From contig CAJUDH010000011.1 of assembly GCA_910584845.1 (NCBI GenBank), positions 62,001-126,000 of the forward strand: a DNA stretch of 64,000 nt, given 5' to 3'. Origin of the DNA: an uncultured Lachnospiraceae bacterium (GTDB lineage Bacteria; Bacillota; Clostridia; Lachnospirales; Lachnospiraceae). Shown in pieces: positions 1 to 9,319 of this stretch; position 1 is the stretch's first letter; every line of letters begins with the position of its first letter. A program made the position numbers and the translations under genes. The notes below the pieces were generated by a model that made no database searches, had not been told where the DNA came from, and was given only the letters and a program-made list of their open reading frames with translations.

Positions 1-639
1 CACGCCGTACAAGGTAGTTTCCTGGGCCACTAAAATCAATTCCCGCACCCCTTCCCCGGCCAGCTTGCGGGCTTCCTCCACCAGCTGCCCCATGGGTACG
101 CTGCGGTAGCTGCCCCGCAGGCTCGGGATAATGCAATAAGTACAATGCTTGTCACACCCCTCGGCAATTTTCAAGAAAGCATAATGGCCGCCGGTAGTGA
201 CGACGCGCCCTGCCTGCCCCCTTTTATCTTGGCCCGGGGAACATAATGGCTTGTTTAAATCCTGAAAGCAGGACACCTGGCCGCCGTCTTCCATGGCCTT
301 GCGCAGCACGGCCCCAATCTCTTCGTAGGCGGAAGTGCCCACAATGCCGTCTACTTCCGGGATCTCTTCAAAAATCTCCTGCTGGTACCTCTGGGCCATG
401 CAGCCGGTAACGATCAATACCCGGCAGCAGCCGTCCTCTTTTAGCTGCGCCATCTCCAATATGGTATTGACGCTCTCTTCTTTTGCGTCACCGATAAAAC
501 AGCAGGTATTGATGATGACGGCCTCCGCCTCCTGCTCGTCGTCGGTAAAGCTGTGGCCTTCCCGGCGAAGCAGGCCCAGCATTTTTTCCGAATCTACCAG
601 GTTTTTGTCGCAACCTAAAGAAATAAATAATATTTTCAT
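1..639 (-). CDS. rimO: RimO, ribosomal protein S12 methylthiotransferase (N-terminal 213 aa, runs off window)
   Basis: This is the 5' part of a radical-SAM methylthiotransferase that adds a methylthio group to a conserved Asp of ribosomal protein S12. The ATG at 639 begins MKILFISLGCDKN, typical of the UPF0004 N-terminal domain. The radical-SAM cluster motif CxxxCxxC is visible as CDKHCTYC at about residue 165, and the frame stays open to base 1, so the radical-SAM and TRAM portions lie outside the window. It is last in the yicC-gmk-rpoZ-rimO run, about 50 bases after rpoZ. MiaB is the main alternative, but the opening GCDKN favours RimO. Confidence 0.93.
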   Translation of the reverse strand, partial: MKILFISLGCDKNLVDSEKMLGLLRREGHSFTDDEQEAEAVIINTCCFIGDAKEESVNTILEMAQLKEDGCCRVLIVTGCMAQRYQQEIFEEIPEVDGIVGTSAYEEIGAVLRKAMEDGGQVSCFQDLNKPLCSPGQDKRGQAGRVVTTGGHYAFLKIAEGCDKHCTYCIIPSLRGSYRSVPMGQLVEEARKLAGEGVRELILVAQETTLYGV

Positions 640-690
640 ACGAAAAGCCAAAAGCCATCTCCCGGATCACGCTTGAGACGGCCTCCTCCT

Positions 691-945
691 TTAATCTTCA
701 TTTTCCTCTTCTTCTGTATCATCACCGATAATTTTCACTTTGCCGTCATAGATTTCCTGAATCGCCTCAGACAAAGGCTTTTTCCCCGCATCCTCGCCCA
801 TGGGCTTCGCCTCTTCAATCAATTGGCGGGCCCTCTTGGCAGACGCCAGCACAATGGAATAACGGCTCTGCACCACAGGATGCTCCCCCGGCTCCACTTC
901 ACTGTTCACCACGTTAATTAAATCTGTATAAGATGGATGTAACAT
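691..945 (-). CDS. rpoZ: RNA polymerase omega subunit
   Basis: An 84-residue omega subunit, which helps assembly and stability of RNA polymerase. The N-terminal MLHPSYTDLI and the YSIVLASAKRARQL helix are characteristic of Firmicutes RpoZ, and the C-terminal tail is very acidic. It follows gmk by about 90 bases. The intervening 946-1031 holds a 14-bp palindrome at 1007-1020 and a longer hairpin-forming stretch but no T tract, so read-through from gmk is expected. The gmk-rpoZ pairing is a standard Firmicutes arrangement and strengthens the call. Confidence 0.92.
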   Translation of the reverse strand: MLHPSYTDLINVVNSEVEPGEHPVVQSRYSIVLASAKRARQLIEEAKPMGEDAGKKPLSEAIQEIYDGKVKIIGDDTEEEENED

Positions 946-1031
946 AAATGCTCTTTTCCTGCCTTTCCTTGTCTTATTTTCCGGATACCACGGGGACTAT
1001 GCCTATCCCCGGATCCGGGGCATATCGCCGT

Positions 1032-1661
1032 TCATTGCGCGATTCCTGACAGCCCCCGGGACATTTTTTCAATGAGCCCCCGGTTCAACCTGGCCTGCCG
1101 GTGTTGGGTTTGTATCAGGCTGTGCAATTCCTGGATGCAGGCGTTAAGCTGGCCGTTTACCAGGATATAATCATAGCGGTCCATAAACACGGCTTCCCCG
1201 GCCGCTGTCTTTAGGCGGCTGCGGATGGCTTCCTCTGTCTCCGTCCCCCTTCCCCTAAGCCTTTTCTCCAGCTCCGGGGCATCCGGCGGCGTCACAAACA
1301 CCAACAAAGCCTCAGGGAACCTCTCCTTTACCTTCAGCGCCCCCTGGACCTCAATCTCCAGGATCACATCTTTCCCCGCCCCCATCTGCTCCGCCACATA
1401 GCCTTTCGGGGTGCCATAATAGTTCCCTACATAGCTGGCATACTCAATCAGGGCGTCCCCGGCAATCATCTGTTCAAACCTTTCCTTTGACACAAAAAAA
1501 TACTCCCTGCCATGCTCCTCCCCCACCCGGGGGGCCCGGGTGGTAGCGGAAATCGACAGTGCGTACTGCTGCGGGTAGGCGTTGAGCAGCCCTTTAACCA
1601 AGGTGCCCTTCCCCGCCCCTGAAAAGCCGGATATTACAGCCAATACCCCCTTTTGATCCAT
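1032..1661 (-). CDS. gmk: Guanylate kinase
   Basis: A 209-residue guanylate kinase that converts GMP plus ATP to GDP plus ADP in purine salvage. The P-loop SGFSGAGKGTL sits at residues 12-22. The GMP-binding region (SISATTRAPRVGEEHGREYFF) and the lid-like segment RLRGRGTETEEAI are in the expected order, and the length is normal for the family. It starts 15 bases after the yicC stop, so the two are co-transcribed. The small regulator gene remA, which sits between these two in Bacillus subtilis, is absent here. Confidence 0.95.
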   Translation of the reverse strand: MDQKGVLAVISGFSGAGKGTLVKGLLNAYPQQYALSISATTRAPRVGEEHGREYFFVSKERFEQMIAGDALIEYASYVGNYYGTPKGYVAEQMGAGKDVILEIEVQGALKVKERFPEALLVFVTPPDAPELEKRLRGRGTETEEAIRSRLKTAAGEAVFMDRYDYILVNGQLNACIQELHSLIQTQHRQARLNRGLIEKMSRGLSGIAQ

Positions 1662-1676
1662 ATTCCCGCCCCTTCC

Positions 1677-2555
1677 CTATTCAATATTCTGTATTTGTTC
1701 CCGTATCTTCTCAATCTCGGTCTTCAGGGCAATGGCCCGGTCGGAAATCTCCCTATCCCCTGATTTGCTAAGGATGGTGTTGGCCTCCCGGTTCATCTCC
1801 TGGGCGATGAAATCCAGCTTCCGGCCTACGCTGCCCCCTGCCTTTAGTTCCCGCCTGGTGGCGTCCATATGGCTGCGCAGCCGCACGGTCTCCTCATCCA
1901 CGCATATTTTGTCTGCATAGATGGCAGCCTCCATGGCAATCCTGCTTTCCTCTATGGCCGTGTTTTCCAAAAGCTCCTTTATTTTATCTTCCAGCTTGGC
2001 CCGGTATAGCCGCAAAACCTCCGGTGACCGTTCCTCAATAAAGCCTACCAGGCCTTCCATATAATCCAGCTTGCCCAATAAATCTTTTTTCAGCTGTTCG
2101 CCTTCCTGGACCCGGGACTCCACAAACCGTTTTGCGGCATTCTCCAGGGCCAGGGAAATCAGCTTCCCCATCTGCTCTTCGTCCTCCGGCGCCTGCTCCA
2201 TGGACAAAACGTCTGGCATTTTAGCAAGCATCGACACTTTCACGTCATTCTCTATGCCAAACTGCTGCTGCATCTGCGCAAAACAATCCATATACTCTGC
2301 GGCAAGGGAGCGGTTGTACTTAAGGCACAGCTTATCCTCCGTATAATCTTCATAACTGATAAATATGTCTGCCTTCCCCCGCTGGATATACCCCTTCAGC
2401 AGGCTGCGGACTTCTGATTCAAAATAATTGAATTTCTTCGGCATTTTAATATTTAAGTCCAGATACCTGTGGTTTACTGCCTTTATCTCCGCCAGTATCT
2501 TATAATCCGGCGTGGCCATTTCGTAACGGCCAAAGCCCGTCATGCTTTTTATCAT
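1677..2555 (-). CDS. yicC: YicC/YloC family endoribonuclease
   Basis: A 292-residue member of the YicC/YloC family, described as endoribonucleases acting in RNA turnover. The N-terminal IKSMTGFGR motif and the long C-terminal helical region ending in IEKIREQIQNIE are diagnostic, and the length matches the family. It is the first gene of the yicC-gmk-rpoZ-rimO unit. A consensus promoter lies at 2600-2628, leaving a 5' UTR of about 40 nt. The specific RNA substrates cannot be read from sequence. Confidence 0.92.
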   Translation of the reverse strand: MIKSMTGFGRYEMATPDYKILAEIKAVNHRYLDLNIKMPKKFNYFESEVRSLLKGYIQRGKADIFISYEDYTEDKLCLKYNRSLAAEYMDCFAQMQQQFGIENDVKVSMLAKMPDVLSMEQAPEDEEQMGKLISLALENAAKRFVESRVQEGEQLKKDLLGKLDYMEGLVGFIEERSPEVLRLYRAKLEDKIKELLENTAIEESRIAMEAAIYADKICVDEETVRLRSHMDATRRELKAGGSVGRKLDFIAQEMNREANTILSKSGDREISDRAIALKTEIEKIREQIQNIE

Positions 2556-2599
2556 CCGAACATTCTGCTCCTTTACCTAATAATGGCTATACGAAATAC

Positions 2600-2628
2600 A
2601 TTATAAGTCATCTGGAAAAACAAGTCAA
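2600..2628 (-). promoter_or_regulatory. Sigma-A promoter of yicC-gmk-rpoZ-rimO
   Basis: Read on the minus strand, TTGACT is followed after 17 bases by TATAAT, close to the vegetative consensus. It lies 45 bases upstream of the yicC start. It begins 6 bases beyond the stop codon of the VWA gene, so it separates the housekeeping operon from the five-gene cluster upstream. Confidence 0.75.
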
Positions 2629-2633
2629 CGGGC

Positions 2634-3806
2634 TTAAACAATTAAATCCTGCAAATCCTGCCCTTTCAGGGCCCTCTCCAATAACTGGGGCAGTTTCTGG
2701 GGGTTGCAGGCAAAGCAGGGGATGCCCACCGAAGCGATGCGCTGGGCCATCTGGGCGTCATAATAAGGTTTTCCCCCGTCAGCAATGGCAAGCAGGCAGA
2801 CAACCGTCACCCCCGACTCCTTCATCTCCTCCAGCCTGCGCAAAAGCCCTGCCCGGTTCCCCCCTTCCATCAGGTCGCTGACCAGGAAAAACAAGGTTTT
2901 CTTGGGGCTATCCACAAATTGCTGGCAATAGGCCACAGATTTGTTGATGTCTGTCCCGCCCCCCAATTGAAACCCAAACAGCAGGTCTACCGGATCCTCA
3001 CATTTTTCCGTCAAATCCACTACTTGGGTGTCAAAAGCCACGATCCGGGTACGGACCGTAGCCATGCTGGCCAGGATGCAGCTCATAATGGAAGAATAGA
3101 TCACAGACTCCCCCATGGAGCCGCTCTGGTCCACGTCCAGGATTACCGTATATTTGCTGGCCGCCGTCTGGGTAGTCCGGTCGAAGAAATAATAATGCTC
3201 CGGGATGATTTTCCCCGATTCTTTGTGGTAATTTTTAATCCCCCTGCGGATGGTAGTGGCAAAATCCAGGGCAGCGGCAGAAGGGATAGGGGAATGTTGC
3301 CGCCGGTTCACCGCAGCCGCCACTGCCCGCCGGATGTCGCTTTCCAGCAATTTATTGATCTCTTCCACAATTTTGGCCATAAACTCCCGGACGCTTTCTT
3401 TGCTCCTTTTGGGCACCTGGTCCTTTAAAAGCAAAATGGTCGTGGCCAGGTTCATATCCGGTTCCAGGTTTTCTAAAAGTTCCGGTTCAAATATCAGCTG
3501 CTTCAGCCCACACCGCTCCATGGCATCGGACTGGACGATTTTAACCAAATCCTTGTCAAACAACGTCCGCACGTCCCCCAGCCACCGGGTAACCTGGGGG
3601 TTGGACGGCCCTTTGCCTGCCCCCGGGCCCCCGGGCCCGAACCCCCCGGCGGAATTTTGATTGTAAATGGCCGCCAGGGCCTGGTCCATCTGCCACTGTT
3701 CCGGGGAGAGCGCCGCGCCCCCTCCCCCTTCCATGGACTGGAACCGGCTTTCGCTTTCCTCCCCCAAAATCAGGCGCCACCGTTTCATTCTTTCTATGGT
3801 TTCCAT
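2634..3806 (-). CDS. VWA domain protein (CoxE-like) of a MoxR/DUF5682 cluster
   Basis: A 390-residue protein with a C-terminal von Willebrand A domain (about 218-385). The MIDAS metal site looks complete: DxSxS as DQSGSM near 228, a threonine in GGGTDI, and an aspartate in VSDLMEGG. The N-terminal half is helical with a short Gly/Pro-rich linker near residue 55. Cytoplasmic VWA proteins of this type typically pair with MoxR AAA+ ATPases, as here, where it is last in the five-gene cluster. The cellular role is unknown. A plausible inference is that it recruits a substrate or metal-dependent partner to the ATPase. Confidence 0.85.
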   Translation of the reverse strand: METIERMKRWRLILGEESESRFQSMEGGGGAALSPEQWQMDQALAAIYNQNSAGGFGPGGPGAGKGPSNPQVTRWLGDVRTLFDKDLVKIVQSDAMERCGLKQLIFEPELLENLEPDMNLATTILLLKDQVPKRSKESVREFMAKIVEEINKLLESDIRRAVAAAVNRRQHSPIPSAAALDFATTIRRGIKNYHKESGKIIPEHYYFFDRTTQTAASKYTVILDVDQSGSMGESVIYSSIMSCILASMATVRTRIVAFDTQVVDLTEKCEDPVDLLFGFQLGGGTDINKSVAYCQQFVDSPKKTLFFLVSDLMEGGNRAGLLRRLEEMKESGVTVVCLLAIADGGKPYYDAQMAQRIASVGIPCFACNPQKLPQLLERALKGQDLQDLIV

Positions 3807-3852
3807 TGGACATAAGCCCTTTCTTCATTCTTTTTCCAACATCGGCCCATGG

Positions 3853-6207
3853 TCAAATATCCCCGAAGTCAAAATCATCCAGCCCGCCTAACGCTTCTAT
3901 CTCGTCGGCGGAAACCGGACCGTTGACCACTTCACTGACTTGGGACGGGTTTACTTGCCAAATTTCCCCCAGGTTCTCCGCAATCTGGTTCTTCTCTTCC
4001 GAAGTAAAGTCGGCAAACGCCCGGCGTAAAAACACCAGGGCCCGCTTAAATTCCTGGTCATCCAGCAAATCCAGGTAGCCGTTGAGCTTCTCCCACAAAT
4101 TCAGCCTGGCGATCAGCGAATAATGGTTTTTCATGGACAAGCCTTCAAACCATCCGGCGCCCAGCTCGGCGGGGATCCCCGGTGAAAGCCGCCTTTCCAC
4201 CTCCCGCCCCAATTCCTGGCTGTCCATTTTCCCTGCCTCCAGCAAAATTGCGGCTGCCAGGCCGGATAGCCGGGTATTTAAATCATCCCGGCCGGCAATC
4301 CCGGCCAATGTCTTTTGCCACCTGCCGCCGTCAAGGAAATCATGGTCCACCGATACCTGGTGCAACGCACACATGGCCTGGGCTAACGGCTTTGCCGCCG
4401 GGTCGTCACAGGCGCATTCCCCTGGCAGGATCAGGCAAGCCCGCAAAAACAGCTGGGAAAGGATGGGTACTAACGGGTCCCGGTTCAGCCTGCGGATATC
4501 CCCATACCTTAACACCACGGACAGCCTGGTGGAAGTTTCCGCGATTTCCGCCACGGAAACCGCGTCCACAGCCGTCTTTTGTAAAGCGTCCACGGCATAG
4601 TCCAATGCTTCCGGCATGCCGCAGTTGCAGGCCTCTTCTATGACTTTGGCAATCCCGGCAATCCCCTGGCCGTCCTCGGCCTGCCCTTTCAGGGCAAAAG
4701 ACGCCGCCTGTTCTACCGTATCCCCTTTCAGTACGGCTTCCACAATGTGGATCTCTGCCTCCGGCGTCCACCGCAGCATCCAACGTTCCGCCCAAGTGGC
4801 CCGCTCCTGCCGTACTGCCTGGGGCTGGGCAAAAGGTATCCCCAGCACTTTCAGGCGGTGGAGGAAAAAGGAACGCTCCAGGTCCATAAACGCTGCCTTT
4901 TGAGATTTTACCTTCAGGTTCTCCCTTAAATCCAGGGACAGTTCCTGGGCCGTCACCGATTTATATTTTTCCAGCCGCAGCTCCCCCAGCTGACGGTAAA
5001 AATCTGACTGGATGGATGTTTGGCTAACCCCCTCCGGCAAGCTTCCGATCTTGGTCCCGATCTCCGTGCCCGCCACGGCCACGGCCACTTCCCCAAAATT
5101 CCCGTGGCCCATGCAGGTCACCGCCCCGTCGCGCAGGTCTTGCAGCGTGGGGATCCTCCCCCCATGGAGCCTTGCCAAGGAAAGGGCCAGCCGTTCTGCC
5201 TCAATAATCTCCGCCGAAGACACCAGGTTCCCCTGTTCCCGCTGGAAACCGGCAAGGGTTGCCAAATACCGGTGGCCGGCGTAATCCGCCTCCCCCCGGC
5301 ACAATCCCTCCCACAAAAATTCATAGTACGCCGGCGCCCGGTTTCCGGCCCCATATCCGGAACGGCCCGAAAGGCGGAAATAAGAATAAGGCATCAAGGT
5401 TTTTTTTGCCGGAAGCCGGGGAAGCCGGCTAAGCTGCCGGTCCGTCATGGGGGCCCATGGCCCATGGCCTTCCCCCTTGCCGCCGTCCGCCCCGTTTCCT
5501 AACAGGCCCTCTACATGGAAGCTGCCGGTGACCACCACTACCTTTTCCGGCGCAATGCCCCCTTTCACCGCCTCGTCTATGGCCCGGCGCATATAAGCCT
5601 CCCGGAGCATAGTTTCTTCGTCGTCCTCGCCGTAGCCGAGGGAAAGTCGGCGCAATGCCGTCCCGAACCTGGCGGCGCCTTCCCGGTACCCGGCCGCGTC
5701 TGCCGCATGTTCCATGGTGCGTTCCCAAAAAGTTTCGCTGTCCCCGTCGTCAGACTGTTCGTCCAGCCTCCGGTAGACAAAAGACAACGGGCTTTCCCCC
5801 TCTTTTGGCTCCCCCCCGTCTTCTTTTTCAGCTTGCCTCCGGGCTGACAGCCCAAGGAAAATTTCCGACGGCAGGTCGCAAAACCGGCATGGGCACCCGT
5901 GTTCCCTCGCCCAGAGGACCGCCTGGTATTCCGGGGAATATACCGCAAACGGGTATAAAATGGTACGGATGGGCAGCTCAGTGGTGTAGGCCATCACTGC
6001 AACCGGGGGCTTGACCTCCTCCGACCCCAATTCTTCGATTAATTCCGTGAAATCCGAAGGCCCTTCAATTAAGATTTGCTCCGGCCGGATATGATCTAAG
6101 TATTCCCGCACATAATATGCGCCTGCAGGCGACAGATGGCGGATCCCAAATACTTTCAGGCGGCCTTCTGGTTTTAATTCCTTTTCTCTTCCCTGTTCCC
6201 GCTCCAT
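3853..6207 (-). CDS. DUF5682-like family protein
   Basis: A 784-residue protein that I match to the DUF5682 family from memory of its motifs and of its neighbours (MoxR ATPase, VWA, SWIM protein). The N-terminal domain has GIRHLSP (near 21), EGPSDF (near 48) and a later TGSFHVEG (near 228). This pattern resembles TraB/ChaN-type folds, although that link is my inference. The rest is helical and leucine-rich. I place the start at 6207, where AGGAAGGAAAG precedes ATG and the gene begins 15 bases after the ATPase stop. A longer frame reaching 6309 would overlap the ATPase. No signal peptide is seen. Function unknown. Confidence 0.75.
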   Translation of the reverse strand: MEREQGREKELKPEGRLKVFGIRHLSPAGAYYVREYLDHIRPEQILIEGPSDFTELIEELGSEEVKPPVAVMAYTTELPIRTILYPFAVYSPEYQAVLWAREHGCPCRFCDLPSEIFLGLSARRQAEKEDGGEPKEGESPLSFVYRRLDEQSDDGDSETFWERTMEHAADAAGYREGAARFGTALRRLSLGYGEDDEETMLREAYMRRAIDEAVKGGIAPEKVVVVTGSFHVEGLLGNGADGGKGEGHGPWAPMTDRQLSRLPRLPAKKTLMPYSYFRLSGRSGYGAGNRAPAYYEFLWEGLCRGEADYAGHRYLATLAGFQREQGNLVSSAEIIEAERLALSLARLHGGRIPTLQDLRDGAVTCMGHGNFGEVAVAVAGTEIGTKIGSLPEGVSQTSIQSDFYRQLGELRLEKYKSVTAQELSLDLRENLKVKSQKAAFMDLERSFFLHRLKVLGIPFAQPQAVRQERATWAERWMLRWTPEAEIHIVEAVLKGDTVEQAASFALKGQAEDGQGIAGIAKVIEEACNCGMPEALDYAVDALQKTAVDAVSVAEIAETSTRLSVVLRYGDIRRLNRDPLVPILSQLFLRACLILPGECACDDPAAKPLAQAMCALHQVSVDHDFLDGGRWQKTLAGIAGRDDLNTRLSGLAAAILLEAGKMDSQELGREVERRLSPGIPAELGAGWFEGLSMKNHYSLIARLNLWEKLNGYLDLLDDQEFKRALVFLRRAFADFTSEEKNQIAENLGEIWQVNPSQVSEVVNGPVSADEIEALGGLDDFDFGDI

Positions 6208-6221
6208 GGCCTTTCCTTCCT

Positions 6222-7310
6222 TCAACCGTTGAGTTCCCTGCATTCCCGGTACAAGGACAGCCACCGGGAGCCCCGTTTCTTCATAATATTTTCCAGATAC
6301 TCTTCCCACACTTTAGCGTCCTTGCTGTCTTCTTTCACGATGGCGCCCTGAAGCCCCGCAGCCAAATCATAGTCGGTAACGGCCCCTGTGCCAAAACTTC
6401 CCGCCAGGGCCATGCTGTTGGCCAAAAGGGAGATAGCCTCCGCCGTAGACAGCACCCCGGAAGTCGGCTTCAGCTTTTGTTTTCCGTCCAAAGTCGCCCC
6501 CGCCCGCAATTCCCGGAAAATGGTGCAGACTTTTTCTACCACCTCTTCTTCCGGCAAACGGGCATTAAGGTCCAGGCTTTCCGACAGCTGTCCCACCCTT
6601 GTCCGCACGATTTCCATTTCTGCCTCCAGGCTGTCCGGCGACGGGAGCACCACAATATTAAAACGCCTCTTTAACGCGGCTGACATGTCATTAACCCCTT
6701 TGTCCCGGGTATTGGCCGTGGCAATAATGGAAAAGCCCTTCCTGGCCGGGACCTCCACCCCCAATTCGGGCACGGATACCCGCTTTTCCGACAAGAGGGA
6801 AATCAAAGCATCCTGCACTTCTGACGCGCACCGGGATATTTCCTCCACCCGGGCGATCATCCCCTGTTCCATGGCCCGGTAGATGGGGCTTGGGATTAAG
6901 GCTTCCTTTGTAGGCCCGTTGGCAATCAACATGGCATAATTCCAGGAATAGCGGATCTGCTCTTCCGTCGTCCCGGCCGTACCCTGGACCACCCGGGTGG
7001 AATCCCCGTTGACCGCCGCCGTCAAATGCTCCGACAGCCAAGACTTGGCCGTTCCCGGCTCCCCGATTAAAAGCAGGGCCCGGTCTGTCACCAAAGTGGA
7101 AATGGCAATCTCCACCAGCCGTTTATTCCCTATGTATTTCGGGGTGACCTCCACATCCCCGGCCCGGCCGCCGCAAATATAAGTCAACACCGACCTAGGC
7201 GACATCTGCCATCCTGTCGGCACCGGATTTTTCTCGTTTTCGATTAAAGCCTGAATTTCTTTTTGAAACAGCTGCTCCGCCGGCAGCCTCTGCACATTTT
7301 GCCCGCTCAT
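6222..7310 (-). CDS. MoxR-type AAA+ ATPase
   Basis: A 362-residue MoxR-family AAA+ ATPase. The Walker A motif is GEPGTAKS near residue 80. The Walker B position reads VEEISR near 152, with Glu where Asp is usual. Sensor-1 is IIATANTRDKGVND, followed by the arginine-rich LKRRFN. MoxR ATPases act as chaperone-like remodellers with VWA partners, and the VWA gene lies in the same cluster. It starts 14 bases downstream of the HEAT-like gene. The substrate is unknown. Confidence 0.9.
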   Translation of the reverse strand: MSGQNVQRLPAEQLFQKEIQALIENEKNPVPTGWQMSPRSVLTYICGGRAGDVEVTPKYIGNKRLVEIAISTLVTDRALLLIGEPGTAKSWLSEHLTAAVNGDSTRVVQGTAGTTEEQIRYSWNYAMLIANGPTKEALIPSPIYRAMEQGMIARVEEISRCASEVQDALISLLSEKRVSVPELGVEVPARKGFSIIATANTRDKGVNDMSAALKRRFNIVVLPSPDSLEAEMEIVRTRVGQLSESLDLNARLPEEEVVEKVCTIFRELRAGATLDGKQKLKPTSGVLSTAEAISLLANSMALAGSFGTGAVTDYDLAAGLQGAIVKEDSKDAKVWEEYLENIMKKRGSRWLSLYRECRELNG

Positions 7311-7324
7311 GCCTATCTCCCCTT

Positions 7325-9274
7325 TTATAAATTATCTATTTCGGTCCCGCTTCGTAACGCGTCCCTCCATTGTTCCATCAGGCCGATCCCAACAACCGCC
7401 CTCTTTTTGTTTGCCTGGATGGCCTGGTCCAGCTCGTCGGCCAACTGCCCCTTGGTCAATGGCAGTTCCTTCATCACCTGGCGGATCAGGTAAACCGCCG
7501 AAAAGTTCTTGCCGAGGGCGGCAAGAAGGATCCCTTCATATTTTGTCCACCCGCACCGTTTTAACATCTGGATCCCGTCCGTGGTGACGGCCAGCTTCAC
7601 CAGCCCTTCATAAAAATACTCGCCATAAGGCTTTTGCAGCCCTTCCACATCCGGCCGGTACAAATTTGCCACCGTCCAGTCATAACTGCTTCTGTACTTG
7701 CTGTAACTATCCCTTTTTCCGGCGCTGTGGCGGCCCGGATACCCCATAAGCAGCGGATACCACCGTAAGTCAAGCCCCGCCTTTATCTTCTGGCCCTTGT
7801 CCTGGTCCCTTATGACGCTCCTTTCCCCTTTGCTGGCCCAGTAGCAGCCATCCCTTTCATCGTAAAAGATCCGGTCGAACCCCCGGATAAGCCCCTCCGG
7901 GCCCCCTTTCTTCCCGCCGTTTTGGGGCGGCAGGCCTTCCGGCCTTAAATATCCCGAAAAGCGGCTATACGTCTCCTCTGCCGGCCGGGAAAAAAGGGAG
8001 GCAAGGAATGCCGGCTCCAAAAATTCATCCCCATGGGCCCGGTACATATCCTCAGCCACCTGGCACAAAGACGGATGGCTTTCCTGGATCAGGGAAAGGG
8101 TTAAAACGGCCGGCACCTGTTTTGGCAAAACCTGGTATACTTTTTCGTAACACAAACAGATTTTATCGGAATGTTTCCCCTGGGCCGCATTCCATAAAGC
8201 CACCAGCGTAAGCCTGGCTTTTTCTTTCTCTGCCTTTGCCTTTTCTTCCTTTTCCTTCTCTTCCTTTTCTTTCTCCGCCCTTTCCGTTTCCGGGACGCTT
8301 TGGGGCCCTTCCGTTTTTTTCCTGCCGGTTTTCTTGCCTGCCACATAATCCTTTAGCCTTTCTTCCAGCTCGTCGGCAATCAGGTCAGAAACCCATCCTT
8401 TTGTGGAATGGGACAAATACCCGGCAGCTTCCGCCGGCTTCTTTTTTATAGCCTCTGCCCAGAATCCTTCTGCCTCGTCCCCGTCCATGTAAGAGAGGGA
8501 CTGCAAAACGGCTTCTTTTAACTTTCCTTTTTCCGATTTCTGTAAATCTAAAAGCAAAGGCAGGTTTGACTGGTCGTGGCGCAAAGCCTGGATGGCCGCT
8601 TCGCGGGTTTCTTTTCCTCCGGATTCCACTACATAGCGGTAAAAATCGTTTTCCTGCCCTCCCCTTATGGCTTCTATCACCTGGACCCTCCGCACCATGT
8701 CCCGCTTCCCTTGAGGGTCAAACCCCTGCTTCAGCACAGGGAGGACTGCCTCCCCCTCCTGCTGCAGCCAGCCGGCCACCATTTCTGCCAGTTCCCCGTA
8801 GGGGTCCCCCAGGGCCTGTACCATACAATGTATCATCCGGTAATCTTTAAAAATCTCCGGTGTCTCTTTGTATGCGTTGGCAATCACCGCATACCGCCCT
8901 CCCCCGACGCCCTTAAAAGCCTCCCTCACCGGCGCCAGCCGGCTATAGGGGATAGGGGAATATAGGTCGCCCCCCGATGGGATAGGCTCCAATTCCTCTA
9001 TTTCCCCGTCGGTCTGCAAAATCCCCTGGGTACAGAGCACGGCGTCTACCAGGCCCAAGGTGTCCAAAAGCGTGCCTGCCCGGTCTTGGCATTCTGGCAA
9101 AATCAGCGTTTGCGCCATTTCATATATTTTACGGAACACCGGCGAAGCCTTGGCATAAGGCTCCATCTGCTGCACCGCCCGTTTCAGGCGGAAATCCTCC
9201 GAAATCAGGTTCATCCCTGCCACTGCCGCCGTCTCCAAGCGGTCCCTCAATTCATATACTGCACTTAAATTCAT
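7325..9274 (-). CDS. HEAT-repeat-like helical protein of the MoxR/VWA cluster
   Basis: A 649-residue, almost entirely helical soluble protein. The region around residues 110-290 has repeating helix pairs (for example EAAIQALRHD and KEAVLQSLSYMD) that look like HEAT repeats. A highly charged Lys/Glu linker lies at about 310-355, followed by a distinct C-terminal helical domain with tryptophan-rich patches. I do not recognise a catalytic motif. It sits between the SWIM and MoxR genes with about 45 and 14 bases of spacing, indicating one transcript. Inference: a scaffold or adaptor. It could correspond to a named DUF that I cannot assign with confidence. Confidence 0.7.
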   Translation of the reverse strand: MNLSAVYELRDRLETAAVAGMNLISEDFRLKRAVQQMEPYAKASPVFRKIYEMAQTLILPECQDRAGTLLDTLGLVDAVLCTQGILQTDGEIEELEPIPSGGDLYSPIPYSRLAPVREAFKGVGGGRYAVIANAYKETPEIFKDYRMIHCMVQALGDPYGELAEMVAGWLQQEGEAVLPVLKQGFDPQGKRDMVRRVQVIEAIRGGQENDFYRYVVESGGKETREAAIQALRHDQSNLPLLLDLQKSEKGKLKEAVLQSLSYMDGDEAEGFWAEAIKKKPAEAAGYLSHSTKGWVSDLIADELEERLKDYVAGKKTGRKKTEGPQSVPETERAEKEKEEKEKEEKAKAEKEKARLTLVALWNAAQGKHSDKICLCYEKVYQVLPKQVPAVLTLSLIQESHPSLCQVAEDMYRAHGDEFLEPAFLASLFSRPAEETYSRFSGYLRPEGLPPQNGGKKGGPEGLIRGFDRIFYDERDGCYWASKGERSVIRDQDKGQKIKAGLDLRWYPLLMGYPGRHSAGKRDSYSKYRSSYDWTVANLYRPDVEGLQKPYGEYFYEGLVKLAVTTDGIQMLKRCGWTKYEGILLAALGKNFSAVYLIRQVMKELPLTKGQLADELDQAIQANKKRAVVGIGLMEQWRDALRSGTEIDNL

Positions 9275-9319
9275 CAGCCTCTCCTTTATTTATGTACTCT
9301 CCCACGGCAACGGCGCATA

